Positions 8,034 to 16,149 of a stretch of 64,000 bases of DNA are shown piece after piece. Position 1 is the stretch's first letter. Each line of letters opens with the position of its first letter. Source of the stretch: Candidatus Microbacterium phytovorans (GTDB taxonomy: Bacteria; Actinomycetota; Actinomycetes; Actinomycetales; Microbacteriaceae); the NCBI GenBank assembly GCA_029202445.1, contig CP119321.1, positions 2,914,001-2,978,000 of the forward strand, given 5' to 3'. The translations under genes and the position numbers were made by a program. The notes under the pieces are model-generated. The model had not been told where the DNA came from. It worked only from the letters and a program-made list of their open reading frames with translations, and did no database searches.

Positions 8034-9104
8034 TCAGCCGGCGGTCGTGAGCCAGCCGAGCTCGGCCACGAACGCGTCGACGTCGCTCTCGCTCGTGTCG
8101 AACGAGCACATCCAGCGCACCTCGTTCTTCGCGGCATCCCAGTCGTAGAAGCGGAAGCTCTCGCGCAGCCGGTCGGCGACGCCGTCGGGCAGCGTCGCGA
8201 ACACTCCGTTGGCCTGCGTCGGCTGGCTGAAGGCGACCCCGCGGATCGATCCGTCGGCCAGGCCCGCCTCCACCGACGACCGCAGCCGCGCCGCCATGGC
8301 GTTCGCGTGGCGGGCGTTGCGCAGGTACAGGTCGTCTTCGAGGAGCGCGACCAGCTGCGCCGAGACGAAGCGCATCTTGCTCGAGAGCTGCATGTTGAGC
8401 TTGCGGAGGAACAGCAGACCCTCGGATGCCGCGGGGTCGAGCACGACGACGGCCTCTCCCAGCATGGCGCCGTTCTTCGTGCCGCCGAAGCTCATGACGT
8501 CGACGCCGGCGTCGCGCGTGAACGCCCGCAGCGGCACGTCGAGCGCGGCGGCGGCGTTGGAGATGCGGGCGCCGTCGAGGTGGAGGCGCATGCCGCGGGC
8601 ATGGGCGTGGTCGGCGATCGCCCGGATCTCGTCGGGCGTGTACAGGGTGCCGAGTTCGGTGGACTGCGTGATCGACACGACGAGCGGCTGCGCGCGGTGC
8701 TCGTCGCCCCAGCCCCACGCCTCCCGATCGATGAGGTCGGGCGTCAGCTTGCCGTCGTCGGTGGGGACGTTGAGGATCTTGATGCCCGCGACCCGCTCGG
8801 GGGCGCCGCCCTCGTCGACGTTGATGTGCGCGGTGGATGCCGCGATGACCGCGCCCCAGCGGGGCAGCATCGACTGGAGGCCGACGACGTTGGCTCCCGT
8901 GCCGTTGAACACCGGGAACGCCTCCACGCCCTCGCCGAGATGGCGGACGAAGACCTCCTGCAGTCGCGCCGTGTAGACGTCTTCGCCGTAGGCGATCTGG
9001 TGGCCGTCATTGGCGGCGGCGATCGCCGCGAGCACCTCGGGGTGGACGCCGGAGTAGTTGTCGCTGGCGAAGCCGCGAACGGTCGTGTCGTGGAGGGTGG
9101 TCAC
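8034..9104 (-). CDS. ltaE: Low-specificity L-threonine aldolase
   Basis: The 356-residue product is a fold-type I pyridoxal-phosphate enzyme that splits L-threonine or allo-threonine into glycine and acetaldehyde. The Schiff-base lysine is Lys210 in SFGGTKNG. Asp178 in HLDGAR would pair with the cofactor nitrogen. The N-terminal FASDNYSGVHPEV block is typical of the family. The start is GTG at 9104, eight bases after a TAGGCT hexamer and without a ribosome binding site. It supplies glycine and is divergent from the MFS gene. Aldolase activity is strongly supported; stereospecificity cannot be read from sequence. Confidence 0.92.
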   Translation of the reverse strand: MTTLHDTTVRGFASDNYSGVHPEVLAAIAAANDGHQIAYGEDVYTARLQEVFVRHLGEGVEAFPVFNGTGANVVGLQSMLPRWGAVIAASTAHINVDEGGAPERVAGIKILNVPTDDGKLTPDLIDREAWGWGDEHRAQPLVVSITQSTELGTLYTPDEIRAIADHAHARGMRLHLDGARISNAAAALDVPLRAFTRDAGVDVMSFGGTKNGAMLGEAVVVLDPAASEGLLFLRKLNMQLSSKMRFVSAQLVALLEDDLYLRNARHANAMAARLRSSVEAGLADGSIRGVAFSQPTQANGVFATLPDGVADRLRESFRFYDWDAAKNEVRWMCSFDTSESDVDAFVAELGWLTTAG

Positions 9105-9112
9105 GACATCCC

Positions 9113-9118
9113 AGCCTA
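9113..9118 (-). promoter_or_regulatory. Putative -10 of a leaderless promoter (threonine aldolase)
   Basis: TAGGCT on the minus strand, eight bases before the GTG at 9104. Confidence 0.4.
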
Positions 9119-9157
9119 GTTCGCGGTCCGGGGGTTCCGCGTGTCGGTGGTGCTCGC

Positions 9158-9163
9158 TAGCCT
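9158..9163 (+). promoter_or_regulatory. Putative -10 of a leaderless promoter (MFS gene)
   Basis: TAGCCT ends six bases before the ATG at 9170. With the hexamer at 9113-9118 it forms a compact divergent promoter. Confidence 0.5.
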
Positions 9164-9169
9164 CGCCTC

Positions 9170-10681
9170 ATGTCGCAACCCCAGCCCGACGCCGCCCTGT
9201 CCCGCGCGGTTCCTGCCGACGGCATGCGCACTTTCGTGCACGTGCTGGTCAACACGGCTGCGGCCAACATCACCACGAGCTTCCTGTGGTTCGCGCTCAC
9301 CTTCTGGGTCTACCTGGAGACGAAGTCGGTCCTCGCGACCGGCATCATCGGCGGCGCGTACATGCTGCTCCTCGCGGTCTTCGGCATGGTATTCGGCACG
9401 TTCGTCGACCGGCACCGTAAGCACCGCGTCATGATCCTGTCGGGATTCGTGACCCTCGTCGCCTTCCTCCTGGCGGGCGGCATCTATCTGTCTCAGACCG
9501 AGGCGACCCTGCTCGATCTGGGCGCTCCGTGGTTCTGGCTCTTCTCGGGCATCATCCTCGCGGGGGCCGTCGTCGAGAACCTCCGCAACATCGCCCTGTC
9601 CACGACGGTCACCCTCCTCGTGCCGACCGAGCGCCATGCCAACGCCAACGGCCTCGTGGGCACCGTGCAGGGGCTCGCCTTCCTGGTGACGAGCGTGTTC
9701 TCGGGGTTCGCGATCGGCTTCCTCGGCATGGGCTGGACCCTCGTGATCGCGCTCGTCCTCACCCTCGCGGCGCTGATCCACCTGTTCCTGCTGAAGGTTC
9801 CCGAAGACGAACCCGCGCGCGAGCCGGGTTCCAAGCTCGTCGACTTCCGGGGTGCCGCGGCGGCCATCCGGGCCGTCCCGGGGCTGTTCGCGCTCATCCT
9901 GTTCTCGACCTTCAACAATCTGGTCGGCGGCGTCTACATGGCGCTCATGGACCCCTACGGCCTCACGCTCTTCCCCGTCGAATGGTGGGGCGTCGTGCTC
10001 GCCGTCTCGTCGACGGGCTTCCTGATCGGTGGCGGCATCATCGCCGCCAAGGGCCTCGGCAAGAACCCGATCCGTACGATGCTCTTGCTGGTCGTCGTCA
10101 TGGGGCTGCTCGGATCGCTCTTCACGATCCGCGAGTGGTGGTGGCTGTATGCCCTCGGCATCTGGCTCTACATGATGCTGATCCCGGCGATTGAGGCGGC
10201 GGAGCAGACGGTCGTGCAGAAGGTGGTGCCGTTCGAGCGGCAGGGGCGCGTGTTCGGGGCGGCCACGGCGATCGAGGTGTCCGCGGCGCCGATCACCTCG
10301 TTCCTCATCGCGCCGATCGCCGAGTTCTGGATCATCCCGTACATGAACACGGATGCCGGTCAGCGCACGTGGGGGTGGCTGCTCGGCGAGGGCGAGGCGC
10401 GGGGGATCGCGCTCGTGTTCTTCTTCTCCGGCCTCATCATGGTTGTCTTCGCGGTGCTCGCCTTCGCGACGAAGTCCTACCGCACGCTGTCTGCGGGCTA
10501 TCGGGAAGCACCGGAGACGACCGTCGCCGCCGGTGAAGCTGCGGGCGCGCCGGAAGCCGGTTCCGAAGCGGGTTCCGAAGCCGGTGCCGGTGCCGCGGCG
10601 GACGCGCCGCCGATCCCGCCGGCCTCGTCCGCGCAGGTGCGCGGCGGCGTGGCCGATCAGGGAGCGGCGCCCCGCGACTGA
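9170..10681 (+). CDS. MFS transporter
   Basis: A 503-residue integral membrane protein with about twelve hydrophobic segments and the MFS loop 2-3 signature GTFVDRHRKHR near residues 78-88. The arrangement resembles drug- or macrolide-exporting MFS members (MefA-like), but the substrate cannot be decided. The last 60 residues are a hydrophilic tail rich in Ala, Glu, Gly and Pro with short EAGS repeats (about 10540-10600). The stop lies six bases from the stop of the convergent SDR gene. The ATG at 9170 follows TAGCCT by six bases. Confidence 0.88.
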   Translation: MSQPQPDAALSRAVPADGMRTFVHVLVNTAAANITTSFLWFALTFWVYLETKSVLATGIIGGAYMLLLAVFGMVFGTFVDRHRKHRVMILSGFVTLVAFLLAGGIYLSQTEATLLDLGAPWFWLFSGIILAGAVVENLRNIALSTTVTLLVPTERHANANGLVGTVQGLAFLVTSVFSGFAIGFLGMGWTLVIALVLTLAALIHLFLLKVPEDEPAREPGSKLVDFRGAAAAIRAVPGLFALILFSTFNNLVGGVYMALMDPYGLTLFPVEWWGVVLAVSSTGFLIGGGIIAAKGLGKNPIRTMLLLVVVMGLLGSLFTIREWWWLYALGIWLYMMLIPAIEAAEQTVVQKVVPFERQGRVFGAATAIEVSAAPITSFLIAPIAEFWIIPYMNTDAGQRTWGWLLGEGEARGIALVFFFSGLIMVVFAVLAFATKSYRTLSAGYREAPETTVAAGEAAGAPEAGSEAGSEAGAGAAADAPPIPPASSAQVRGGVADQGAAPRD

Positions 10682-10687
10682 ACCGCC

Positions 10688-11380
10688 TCAGTCGGCGAGA
10701 GTGATGACCGTGTCGTTCACGGCATCCGCCTGCGCATCCCACAGGTCCACGAACGCCGCCGCGAGATCGGCCTCTCTTCCGGCCAGACTCTTCACGCGGA
10801 AGACGACGGCGGCAGCGCGCAGCGGCTCACTGGCATCCCGTGCGGTCTTGGCGAAGCCCTGCGCGAGCGCGCGCGTCCACGCTTCGGTGGCCGCCTTGAC
10901 GGCCGCGTAGTTCGCGCCTCCGGCGAGGGGCCGCGCCACCGCCGTCGACGACACGACGGCGATCCTCGCGGCCGACGAAGCGAGCAGGTCGCCCCAGAAG
11001 GCTCGCGACGTGTGCCGCCACGCGGTCAGCGACTGCTCGAGGAAGCGGTAGTCGTCGTCGGTCTGCCCGGCGACGCCGCCACCGCCGCGCCAGCCGCCGA
11101 CGAGGTGCAGGATGCCGTCGACGTGCCCGCCCGTCGCCGCCAGCTGGGCCGCCAGCGCGGCGACGGCATGCTCGTCGGTGAGATCGCACACCGCGGTCCG
11201 AGCGCCGAGTCGCGCCAGCGGCGCGAGGCGCTCCTCATCGCGCCCCACGGCGACCACGCGTGCGCCGGCCCCCACCAGCGCACGCGTCGCCGCTTCCCCG
11301 CTGTCGCTCGTCGCCCCCGCCACGAGCACGAGGCGGCCCCCGACGTCCCGCGTCTGAGACGTGACCGTCTCGTCAGGCAT
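10688..11380 (-). CDS. Short-chain dehydrogenase/reductase
   Basis: This 230-residue Rossmann-fold oxidoreductase has the nucleotide-binding motif GATSDSG at residues 22-28. The catalytic set is Ser145, Tyr158 and Lys162 (VVSSTAV and NYAAVK). The glycine motif differs slightly from the classical TGxxxGxG. The cofactor preference and the substrate are unknown. Its start overlaps the end of the DUF6421 gene by eight bases, so the two are translationally coupled and likely work together. Confidence 0.88.
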   Translation of the reverse strand: MPDETVTSQTRDVGGRLVLVAGATSDSGEAATRALVGAGARVVAVGRDEERLAPLARLGARTAVCDLTDEHAVAALAAQLAATGGHVDGILHLVGGWRGGGGVAGQTDDDYRFLEQSLTAWRHTSRAFWGDLLASSAARIAVVSSTAVARPLAGGANYAAVKAATEAWTRALAQGFAKTARDASEPLRAAAVVFRVKSLAGREADLAAAFVDLWDAQADAVNDTVITLAD

Positions 11381-12788
11381 CGGCGCCGGTGATCCCCGAC
11401 GTCGACGCGATCACGTCACGCATCTTCTTCTCCAACGCCTCGAAGAACATCGACAGCGGGAACTCGTCGTCCAGCACCGCGTCGGTGTACCCCTTCGGAG
11501 CGCCGGCGAGCACCTCGTCGGGGAGCCCGCGGTTCCACACCGAGGCGGGATGGGGTGTCACGGTCTGCCGCACCAGGTCATAGGCGGCGAGCCAATGCGC
11601 GACCTTCGGGCGGTCGATCGACTTCCAGTACAGCTCGTCGATCGCGTCGCCGAGGGCGACGACCGCGGCGGGCACGTCATCCCAGTCGAAGGCGAGGGCC
11701 GTGTCGGTCCAGTGGAGCACGCCGCGCTGGTGCAGCCACGCGAAGAGCAGCTGCCCGCCGAGGCCGTCGTAGTTGCGCACCCGGGTGCCGGTGATCGAGA
11801 ACCGGAAGATCCGATCGAAGATGACGGCGTACTGCACGAGCTTCGCGTGCTCGAGCGTCTCGGCCTCCACGTCCGACAGCTCCGTACGCGCACGCAGCTC
11901 CTGCTCGATCGCGACGCACTCGCGGAAGGCGGTGAGATCGCAGCGCAGCTCCTCCAGGGAGTAGAGGAAGTACGGCATCCGCTGCTTGATCATGAAGGGG
12001 TCGAAGGGCAGGTCGCCGCGCATGTGGGTGCGGTCGTGGATGATGTCCCACATCACGAAGGTCTTCTCGGTGAGCGCCTGGTCGTCGAGCATCCGCGCGG
12101 CGTCGTCGGGCAGGTCGAGCTTCGTGATCTCGGATGCCGCGCGCACCACGCGCCGGTAGCGGGCGGCCTCGCGGTCCTGGAAGATCGCGCCCCAGGTGAA
12201 GGTCGGGATCTCGCGCATGGCGACCGTCTCGGGGAACAGGACGGCGGAGTTCGTGTCGTAACCGGGCGTGAAGTCGAGGAGCCGGAGCGAGACGAAGAGC
12301 TTGTTCGTGTAGGTGTTCTCCAACTCCGCGATGAACTCCGGCCAGATCACCTCGACCAGCACCGCTTCGACGTAGCGGTTGCGGGAACCGTTCTGCGTGT
12401 ACATCGGGAACACCACGAGGTGCGTGAGCCCGTCGACCCGATGCTGCTGCGGCTGGAACGCGGTGAGCGAGTCGAGGAAGTCGGGCACGCCGAACCCGCC
12501 GTCGACCCAGCGCTGGAAATCATGGACGCTCGCCGCGAGGTACTCCGCGTCGTGCGGGAACAGCGGGGCGAGCGCGCGGATGGCGAGGACGATCGTCTCG
12601 ACGTAGGCGCGCGCCTCCTCGTGCGCGTCGGCCTCGGGGACGGAGCCGTCCTGCGCCTGCAGCTCCTGGAGAGCGGTCGCGGCATCCTTCAGGGCGAGCC
12701 ACGCCGGCTGCTCGGGGATCGCACGGCCGTCCTCGACGACCTCCGGTTCTCCGATGACGACCTTGCGGGCGGGTGCGGTCAGGGACAT
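11373..12788 (-). CDS. DUF6421-like family protein
   Basis: I recognise this 471-residue protein only as a member of an uncharacterised actinobacterial family (DUF6421). It is soluble, without signal peptide or membrane segments. Notable parts are MWDIIHDRTHMRGDLPFDPF near residue 245, which has His/Asp residues that could bind a metal, and the C-terminal FFEALEKKMRDVI helix. A good ribosome binding site (GGAGG, six bases before ATG 12788) supports the start. It forms a two-gene operon with the SDR gene and is divergent from an Lrp-type regulator, which probably controls it. Enzymatic activity is plausible but unproven. Confidence 0.8.
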   Translation of the reverse strand: MSLTAPARKVVIGEPEVVEDGRAIPEQPAWLALKDAATALQELQAQDGSVPEADAHEEARAYVETIVLAIRALAPLFPHDAEYLAASVHDFQRWVDGGFGVPDFLDSLTAFQPQQHRVDGLTHLVVFPMYTQNGSRNRYVEAVLVEVIWPEFIAELENTYTNKLFVSLRLLDFTPGYDTNSAVLFPETVAMREIPTFTWGAIFQDREAARYRRVVRAASEITKLDLPDDAARMLDDQALTEKTFVMWDIIHDRTHMRGDLPFDPFMIKQRMPYFLYSLEELRCDLTAFRECVAIEQELRARTELSDVEAETLEHAKLVQYAVIFDRIFRFSITGTRVRNYDGLGGQLLFAWLHQRGVLHWTDTALAFDWDDVPAAVVALGDAIDELYWKSIDRPKVAHWLAAYDLVRQTVTPHPASVWNRGLPDEVLAGAPKGYTDAVLDDEFPLSMFFEALEKKMRDVIASTSGITGADA

Positions 12789-12907
12789 GGTGAACCTCCG
12801 ATCAGAGCGACGTGTCGCAGCGCCGAGCCGCGAGCTCCCCGAATTCTACGAGAGAAGTTCCGCCAGGATAAATAGACGGCAGGAAATCTTCCGGTAGTTT
12901 TCGACCT
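12789..12907. promoter_or_regulatory. Divergent promoter/operator between the DUF6421 operon and the Lrp-type regulator
   Basis: This is one of the few AT-richer stretches of the window. On the plus strand TAGTTT (12895-12900) lies seven bases before the regulator's ATG. On the minus strand TAGAAT (12843-12848) lies about 55 bases before the DUF6421 ATG. The dyad GGAA-ATC-TTCC at 12882-12892 lies between them and may be the regulator's own site. Confidence 0.5.
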
Positions 12908-13363
12908 ATGACCCTCACAAATGTCGATGCGGGAATCGTTCGCGCCCTCTCTCGCGACGGGCGGGCGACCCTCTCCCAGTTGTCGGCCGCTGTCGGCCTG
13001 TCCGTCTCCGCCGTCCAGGCGAGGCTCAAGCGACTCGAAGCGGACGGCACCATCGCGGGCTACCGCGCCACGATCAACCCCGAGGCGGTGGGCAAGCCTC
13101 TCGCCGCCTTCATCGAGATCACGCCGCTCGACCCCGCCCAGCCCGACAACGCCCCCGAGATGCTCGCGCACCTCGACGAGATCGAGGCGTGCCACTCGGT
13201 GGCCGGCGTCGCGGCTTACATGCTCTTCGTCCGGGTCGCCACGCCGCGCGCCCTGGAAGAGCTGATCCGCGACATCCGCGCGGCCGCGTCAGTCAGCACC
13301 CGCACAACCGTCGTGCTGCAGACGTTCTTCGAGGGGCGCCCCCTCCACCCCGCTCGCACCTGA
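12908..13363 (+). CDS. Lrp/AsnC family transcriptional regulator
   Basis: The 151-residue protein has an N-terminal helix-turn-helix (LSQLSAAVGLSVSAVQARLKRL, about residues 21-42) and a C-terminal RAM/ligand domain (about 65-140). These regulators form dimers to octamers and respond to amino acids. Its gene is divergent from the DUF6421-SDR operon with 119 bases between, a common layout for a local regulator. The ATG at 12908 lies seven bases after TAGTTT, so the mRNA may be leaderless. The ligand is unknown. Confidence 0.92.
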   Translation: MTLTNVDAGIVRALSRDGRATLSQLSAAVGLSVSAVQARLKRLEADGTIAGYRATINPEAVGKPLAAFIEITPLDPAQPDNAPEMLAHLDEIEACHSVAGVAAYMLFVRVATPRALEELIRDIRAAASVSTRTTVVLQTFFEGRPLHPART

Positions 13364-13430
13364 CGCGCGGCATCCCGGTCGGCGCCGCGGATACATCCCC
13401 CGACGGATGCCGTCAGGCACCGCGCTCGCG

Positions 13431-13436
13431 TAGCGT
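13431..13436 (+). promoter_or_regulatory. Putative -10 of a leaderless promoter (histidine kinase)
   Basis: TAGCGT ends six bases before the GTG at 13443. Confidence 0.45.
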
Positions 13437-13442
13437 CGAAGG

Positions 13443-14630
13443 GTGTTCCGTCCCCTCGAGCGATACCAGCTGACCGTCGACATCGTCGTGGCCGTGCTGT
13501 TCTTCCTCGGCACGGTCCTGTTCACCGTCCTGCCCTACGGTTATTGGAACGGCGTCGACACGACCGCGAGCGTCGTGGCGGCCGTCGTGCTCACGGCCGG
13601 ATTCTCGGTGGCACTCGGCATCCGGCGGTGGTCGCCGCCGCTCGCCCTCACTCTCGCGTGGGTGCTCGCGCTCGTGCAGATGAGCTTCGGGCTCCCGCCG
13701 CTTCCGGCCAACGTCGCGATCTTCGGCATCCTGTACGTCACCGCCGCCTACGGCACGCGCACGCTGTTCTGGGTCGGATTCGCCTCCGCGGTCGTCGGGG
13801 CGGTCGCGATCACCGCCTACCTGATCGTCCCGCCGCTCATCCGCGGCGGATGGAGCCTCATGGGCGCCATCGAGGCGAATCTCATCGTCGGGATCACCGT
13901 CTTCTTCAGTGCCGCGCTCGCCCTGCTCCTGTCCTGGACCGTCGGTGCGCTGGTGAGGACGGCGCTGCGCGCACGCGAGAACCGACGCGCCCAGGAGAGG
14001 GCTGAAGCGGAGACCGTGGTCGAGGCGGAGCGCAACCGCATCGCCCGCGACATGCACGACGTCGTCGCCCACTCGCTCGCCGTCGTGATCGCGCAGGCCG
14101 ACGGCGCCCGCTACGCCGCCGCCCGCAATCCCGACGCCGCGACCGACGCGCTCGCCGCCATCTCCGGGGCCGCCCGCTCCGCCCTCGCCGACGTTCGCAT
14201 GCTGCTGACGCAGTTGCGCCACAGCGAAGGACCGGGCCCGCAGCCGACCCTCGCCGATCTCGAGCAGCTCTACGCGCACGTCCGCGCCGCCGGGGTAGAT
14301 CTGCGGGTCGACGTGGACCCCGCCCCTGTCGCCGAGCCGCCGGCCGCGGCCCAACTGGCGGTGTACCGGATCCTGCAGGAGGCTCTCACCAACGCCCTCC
14401 GACACGGCGCGGGAGGTGCCGTCGACGTCGGGCTGTCGTGGCATCCTGACCGCGTGCGCCTGATCGTCCGCAACCCCGCCTCCGCCGGCTCGGCCCCCGG
14501 CGACGGGCGCGGGCACGGCCTCATCGGCATGCGGGAGCGCGCGCAGCTCGTGGGCGGCACGTTCGAGGCGGGACTCGACGGCGACGTCTTCACCGTGCGC
14601 GCCACCGTCCCGATCGGGGCTGCGGCATGA
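13443..14630 (+). CDS. NarL-family sensor histidine kinase
   Basis: The 395-residue membrane kinase has four to five hydrophobic segments within residues 10-180 and almost no extracellular domain. It probably senses an event in the membrane. The HisKA_3 dimerisation box carries the phospho-acceptor near residue 205 (RDMHDVVAHSL). The HATPase domain has the N box EALTNALRHG near 315 and GHGLIGMRER near 357. The GTG start lies six bases after TAGCGT. Its stop overlaps the response regulator's start (ATGA), and an ABC exporter follows. This is the usual layout for envelope-stress or antibiotic-sensing systems. Confidence 0.92.
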   Translation: MFRPLERYQLTVDIVVAVLFFLGTVLFTVLPYGYWNGVDTTASVVAAVVLTAGFSVALGIRRWSPPLALTLAWVLALVQMSFGLPPLPANVAIFGILYVTAAYGTRTLFWVGFASAVVGAVAITAYLIVPPLIRGGWSLMGAIEANLIVGITVFFSAALALLLSWTVGALVRTALRARENRRAQERAEAETVVEAERNRIARDMHDVVAHSLAVVIAQADGARYAAARNPDAATDALAAISGAARSALADVRMLLTQLRHSEGPGPQPTLADLEQLYAHVRAAGVDLRVDVDPAPVAEPPAAAQLAVYRILQEALTNALRHGAGGAVDVGLSWHPDRVRLIVRNPASAGSAPGDGRGHGLIGMRERAQLVGGTFEAGLDGDVFTVRATVPIGAAA

Positions 14631-15283
14631 GCGCCCCGATCCGTGTCGTCCTCGTCGACGACCAGGCCCTGTTCCGTGCCGGCATCCGCATGGTCATCGA
14701 CTCACAGCCCGACCTGCAGGTCGTCGGAGAAGCCGGCGACGGCGCCGAAGCCGTCCGCGTCGTGCGGGCGCAGCGCCCCGATGTCGTGCTGATGGACATC
14801 CGGATGCCGCTGATGGACGGCCTCGCCGCCACCGCGGAGCTGCTGGCAGACCCGTCCTTCGGCGACGAGCCGCCGCGCGTCGTGATGCTGACGACGTTCG
14901 ACCTCGACGAAGCGGCGGCGCGCGCCATCCGGCAGGGCGCGAGCGGATTCCTCCTGAAGGATGCCGACCCCGAGTTCCTGCTCGCGGCGATCCGCACCGT
15001 CCACGCCGGGTCTTCCGTCATCGCCGCCGCGGCCACGCGGGAGCTGTTCGCGCACTTCGGCGACACCGTGCAGGCTCCCCCGCCCGCGTTCGCCGCGCTC
15101 ACCGACCGCGAGCGGGAGATCTTCGCGCTCGCCGCGCGCGGGCTGTCCAACGCCGAGATCGCGGCGCGCGAGTTCCTCTCGGAAGCGACCGTGAAGACCC
15201 ACATCAGCCGCATCCTCACCAAGCTCGGTCTCCGTGACCGCGTGCAGCTCGTGGTGTTCGCCTTCGAGCACGGGCTCGCCTGA
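14627..15283 (+). CDS. NarL/FixJ-type response regulator
   Basis: This 218-residue DNA-binding regulator has a receiver domain with Asp57 as phosphorylation site (DVVLMDIRMP), acidic Asp11/Asp12, and the conserved lysine in LLKDA near residue 108. A LuxR-type helix-turn-helix occupies about residues 150-215 (LSNAEIAAREFLSEATVKTH). It overlaps the kinase gene by four bases and is its obvious partner. The exporter genes just downstream are its likely targets; this is inferred from position only. Confidence 0.94.
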   Translation: MSAPIRVVLVDDQALFRAGIRMVIDSQPDLQVVGEAGDGAEAVRVVRAQRPDVVLMDIRMPLMDGLAATAELLADPSFGDEPPRVVMLTTFDLDEAAARAIRQGASGFLLKDADPEFLLAAIRTVHAGSSVIAAAATRELFAHFGDTVQAPPPAFAALTDREREIFALAARGLSNAEIAAREFLSEATVKTHISRILTKLGLRDRVQLVVFAFEHGLA

Positions 15284-15374
15284 GCCGCGCCTCCTCCCCG
15301 CGCGCAGGCGGGATCATCCTTCCGATGTAGGTGATCGCGACGGACGGACGACGCGCCCACGCACAGGCGATCCA

Positions 15375-15380
15375 TAACGT
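15375..15380 (+). promoter_or_regulatory. Putative -10 of a leaderless promoter (ABC exporter)
   Basis: TAACGT ends seven bases before the ATG at 15388, so the exporter probably has its own promoter after the two-component system. Confidence 0.4.
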
Positions 15381-15387
15381 CGATGTC

Positions 15388-16149
15388 ATGGAGATCACGA
15401 CCACAGACCTGGGCCTCGCGGCGCGAGTGCAGAACCTCACCAAGAGCTTCGGAGCAGGCGAGAGCGGCGTCCGCGCCCTCGACGCCGTCACCGTCGGCAT
15501 CCGCCGCGGCGAGTTCACCGCCGTCATGGGACCGTCCGGCTCGGGCAAGTCCACGCTCATGCACATCATGGCGGGCCTCGACGCGCCGACGTCGGGCCGT
15601 GCCTGGATCGGCGACACCGACATCACGGGGCTCTCCGACCTGGAGCTCACGATCCTCCGACGGCGCCGCGTCGGCTTCGTCTTCCAGGCGTTCAACCTCG
15701 TGCCCACCCTCGACGCGATCGGCAACATCATGCTCCCGTTCGACCTCGACGGGCGCCGCCCCTCGGCGCTGGAGCGCGCGCGCATCGACGGGCTCGTGGA
15801 GACCCTCGGGCTCGGGCCCCGCCTGCGGCACCGCCCGCACCAGCTGTCCGGCGGTCAGCAGCAGCGCGTCGCGATCGCCCGCGCCCTCGCCACGGCCCCC
15901 GACCTCGTCTTCGCCGACGAGCCCACCGGCAACCTCGACTCGCGCTCGAGCCGCGAGGTGCTCGCCCTCCTCGCGGCCGCCAGCCGCGAACACGGCCAGT
16001 CCATCGCGATGGTCACGCACGACCCGGTCGCCGCGTCGTACGCCGACCGCGTCGTGTTCCTCGGCGACGGACGCGTCGTCGCCGACAAGCCTCGACAGAC
16101 CGCCGAGCAGATCTCGGCCCACATGCTCGCCGCCGAGGTGACGGCATGA
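15388..16149 (+). CDS. ABC transporter ATP-binding protein (MacB/LolD-type)
   Basis: The 253-residue ATPase has Walker A GPSGSGKST at residues 48-56, the signature LSGGQQQR near 155 and Walker B LVFADEPTGNLDS near 172-184. The DEPTGNLD form is typical of MacB/LolD/FtsE mechanotransmission ATPases, which act with FtsX-like permeases; such a permease follows, overlapping by four bases. It probably energises export of a peptide, antibiotic or lipoprotein-type substrate. A GTG at 15331 could give 19 extra residues, but ATG 15388 fits the TAACGT hexamer better. Confidence 0.92.
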   Translation: MEITTTDLGLAARVQNLTKSFGAGESGVRALDAVTVGIRRGEFTAVMGPSGSGKSTLMHIMAGLDAPTSGRAWIGDTDITGLSDLELTILRRRRVGFVFQAFNLVPTLDAIGNIMLPFDLDGRRPSALERARIDGLVETLGLGPRLRHRPHQLSGGQQQRVAIARALATAPDLVFADEPTGNLDSRSSREVLALLAAASREHGQSIAMVTHDPVAASYADRVVFLGDGRVVADKPRQTAEQISAHMLAAEVTA

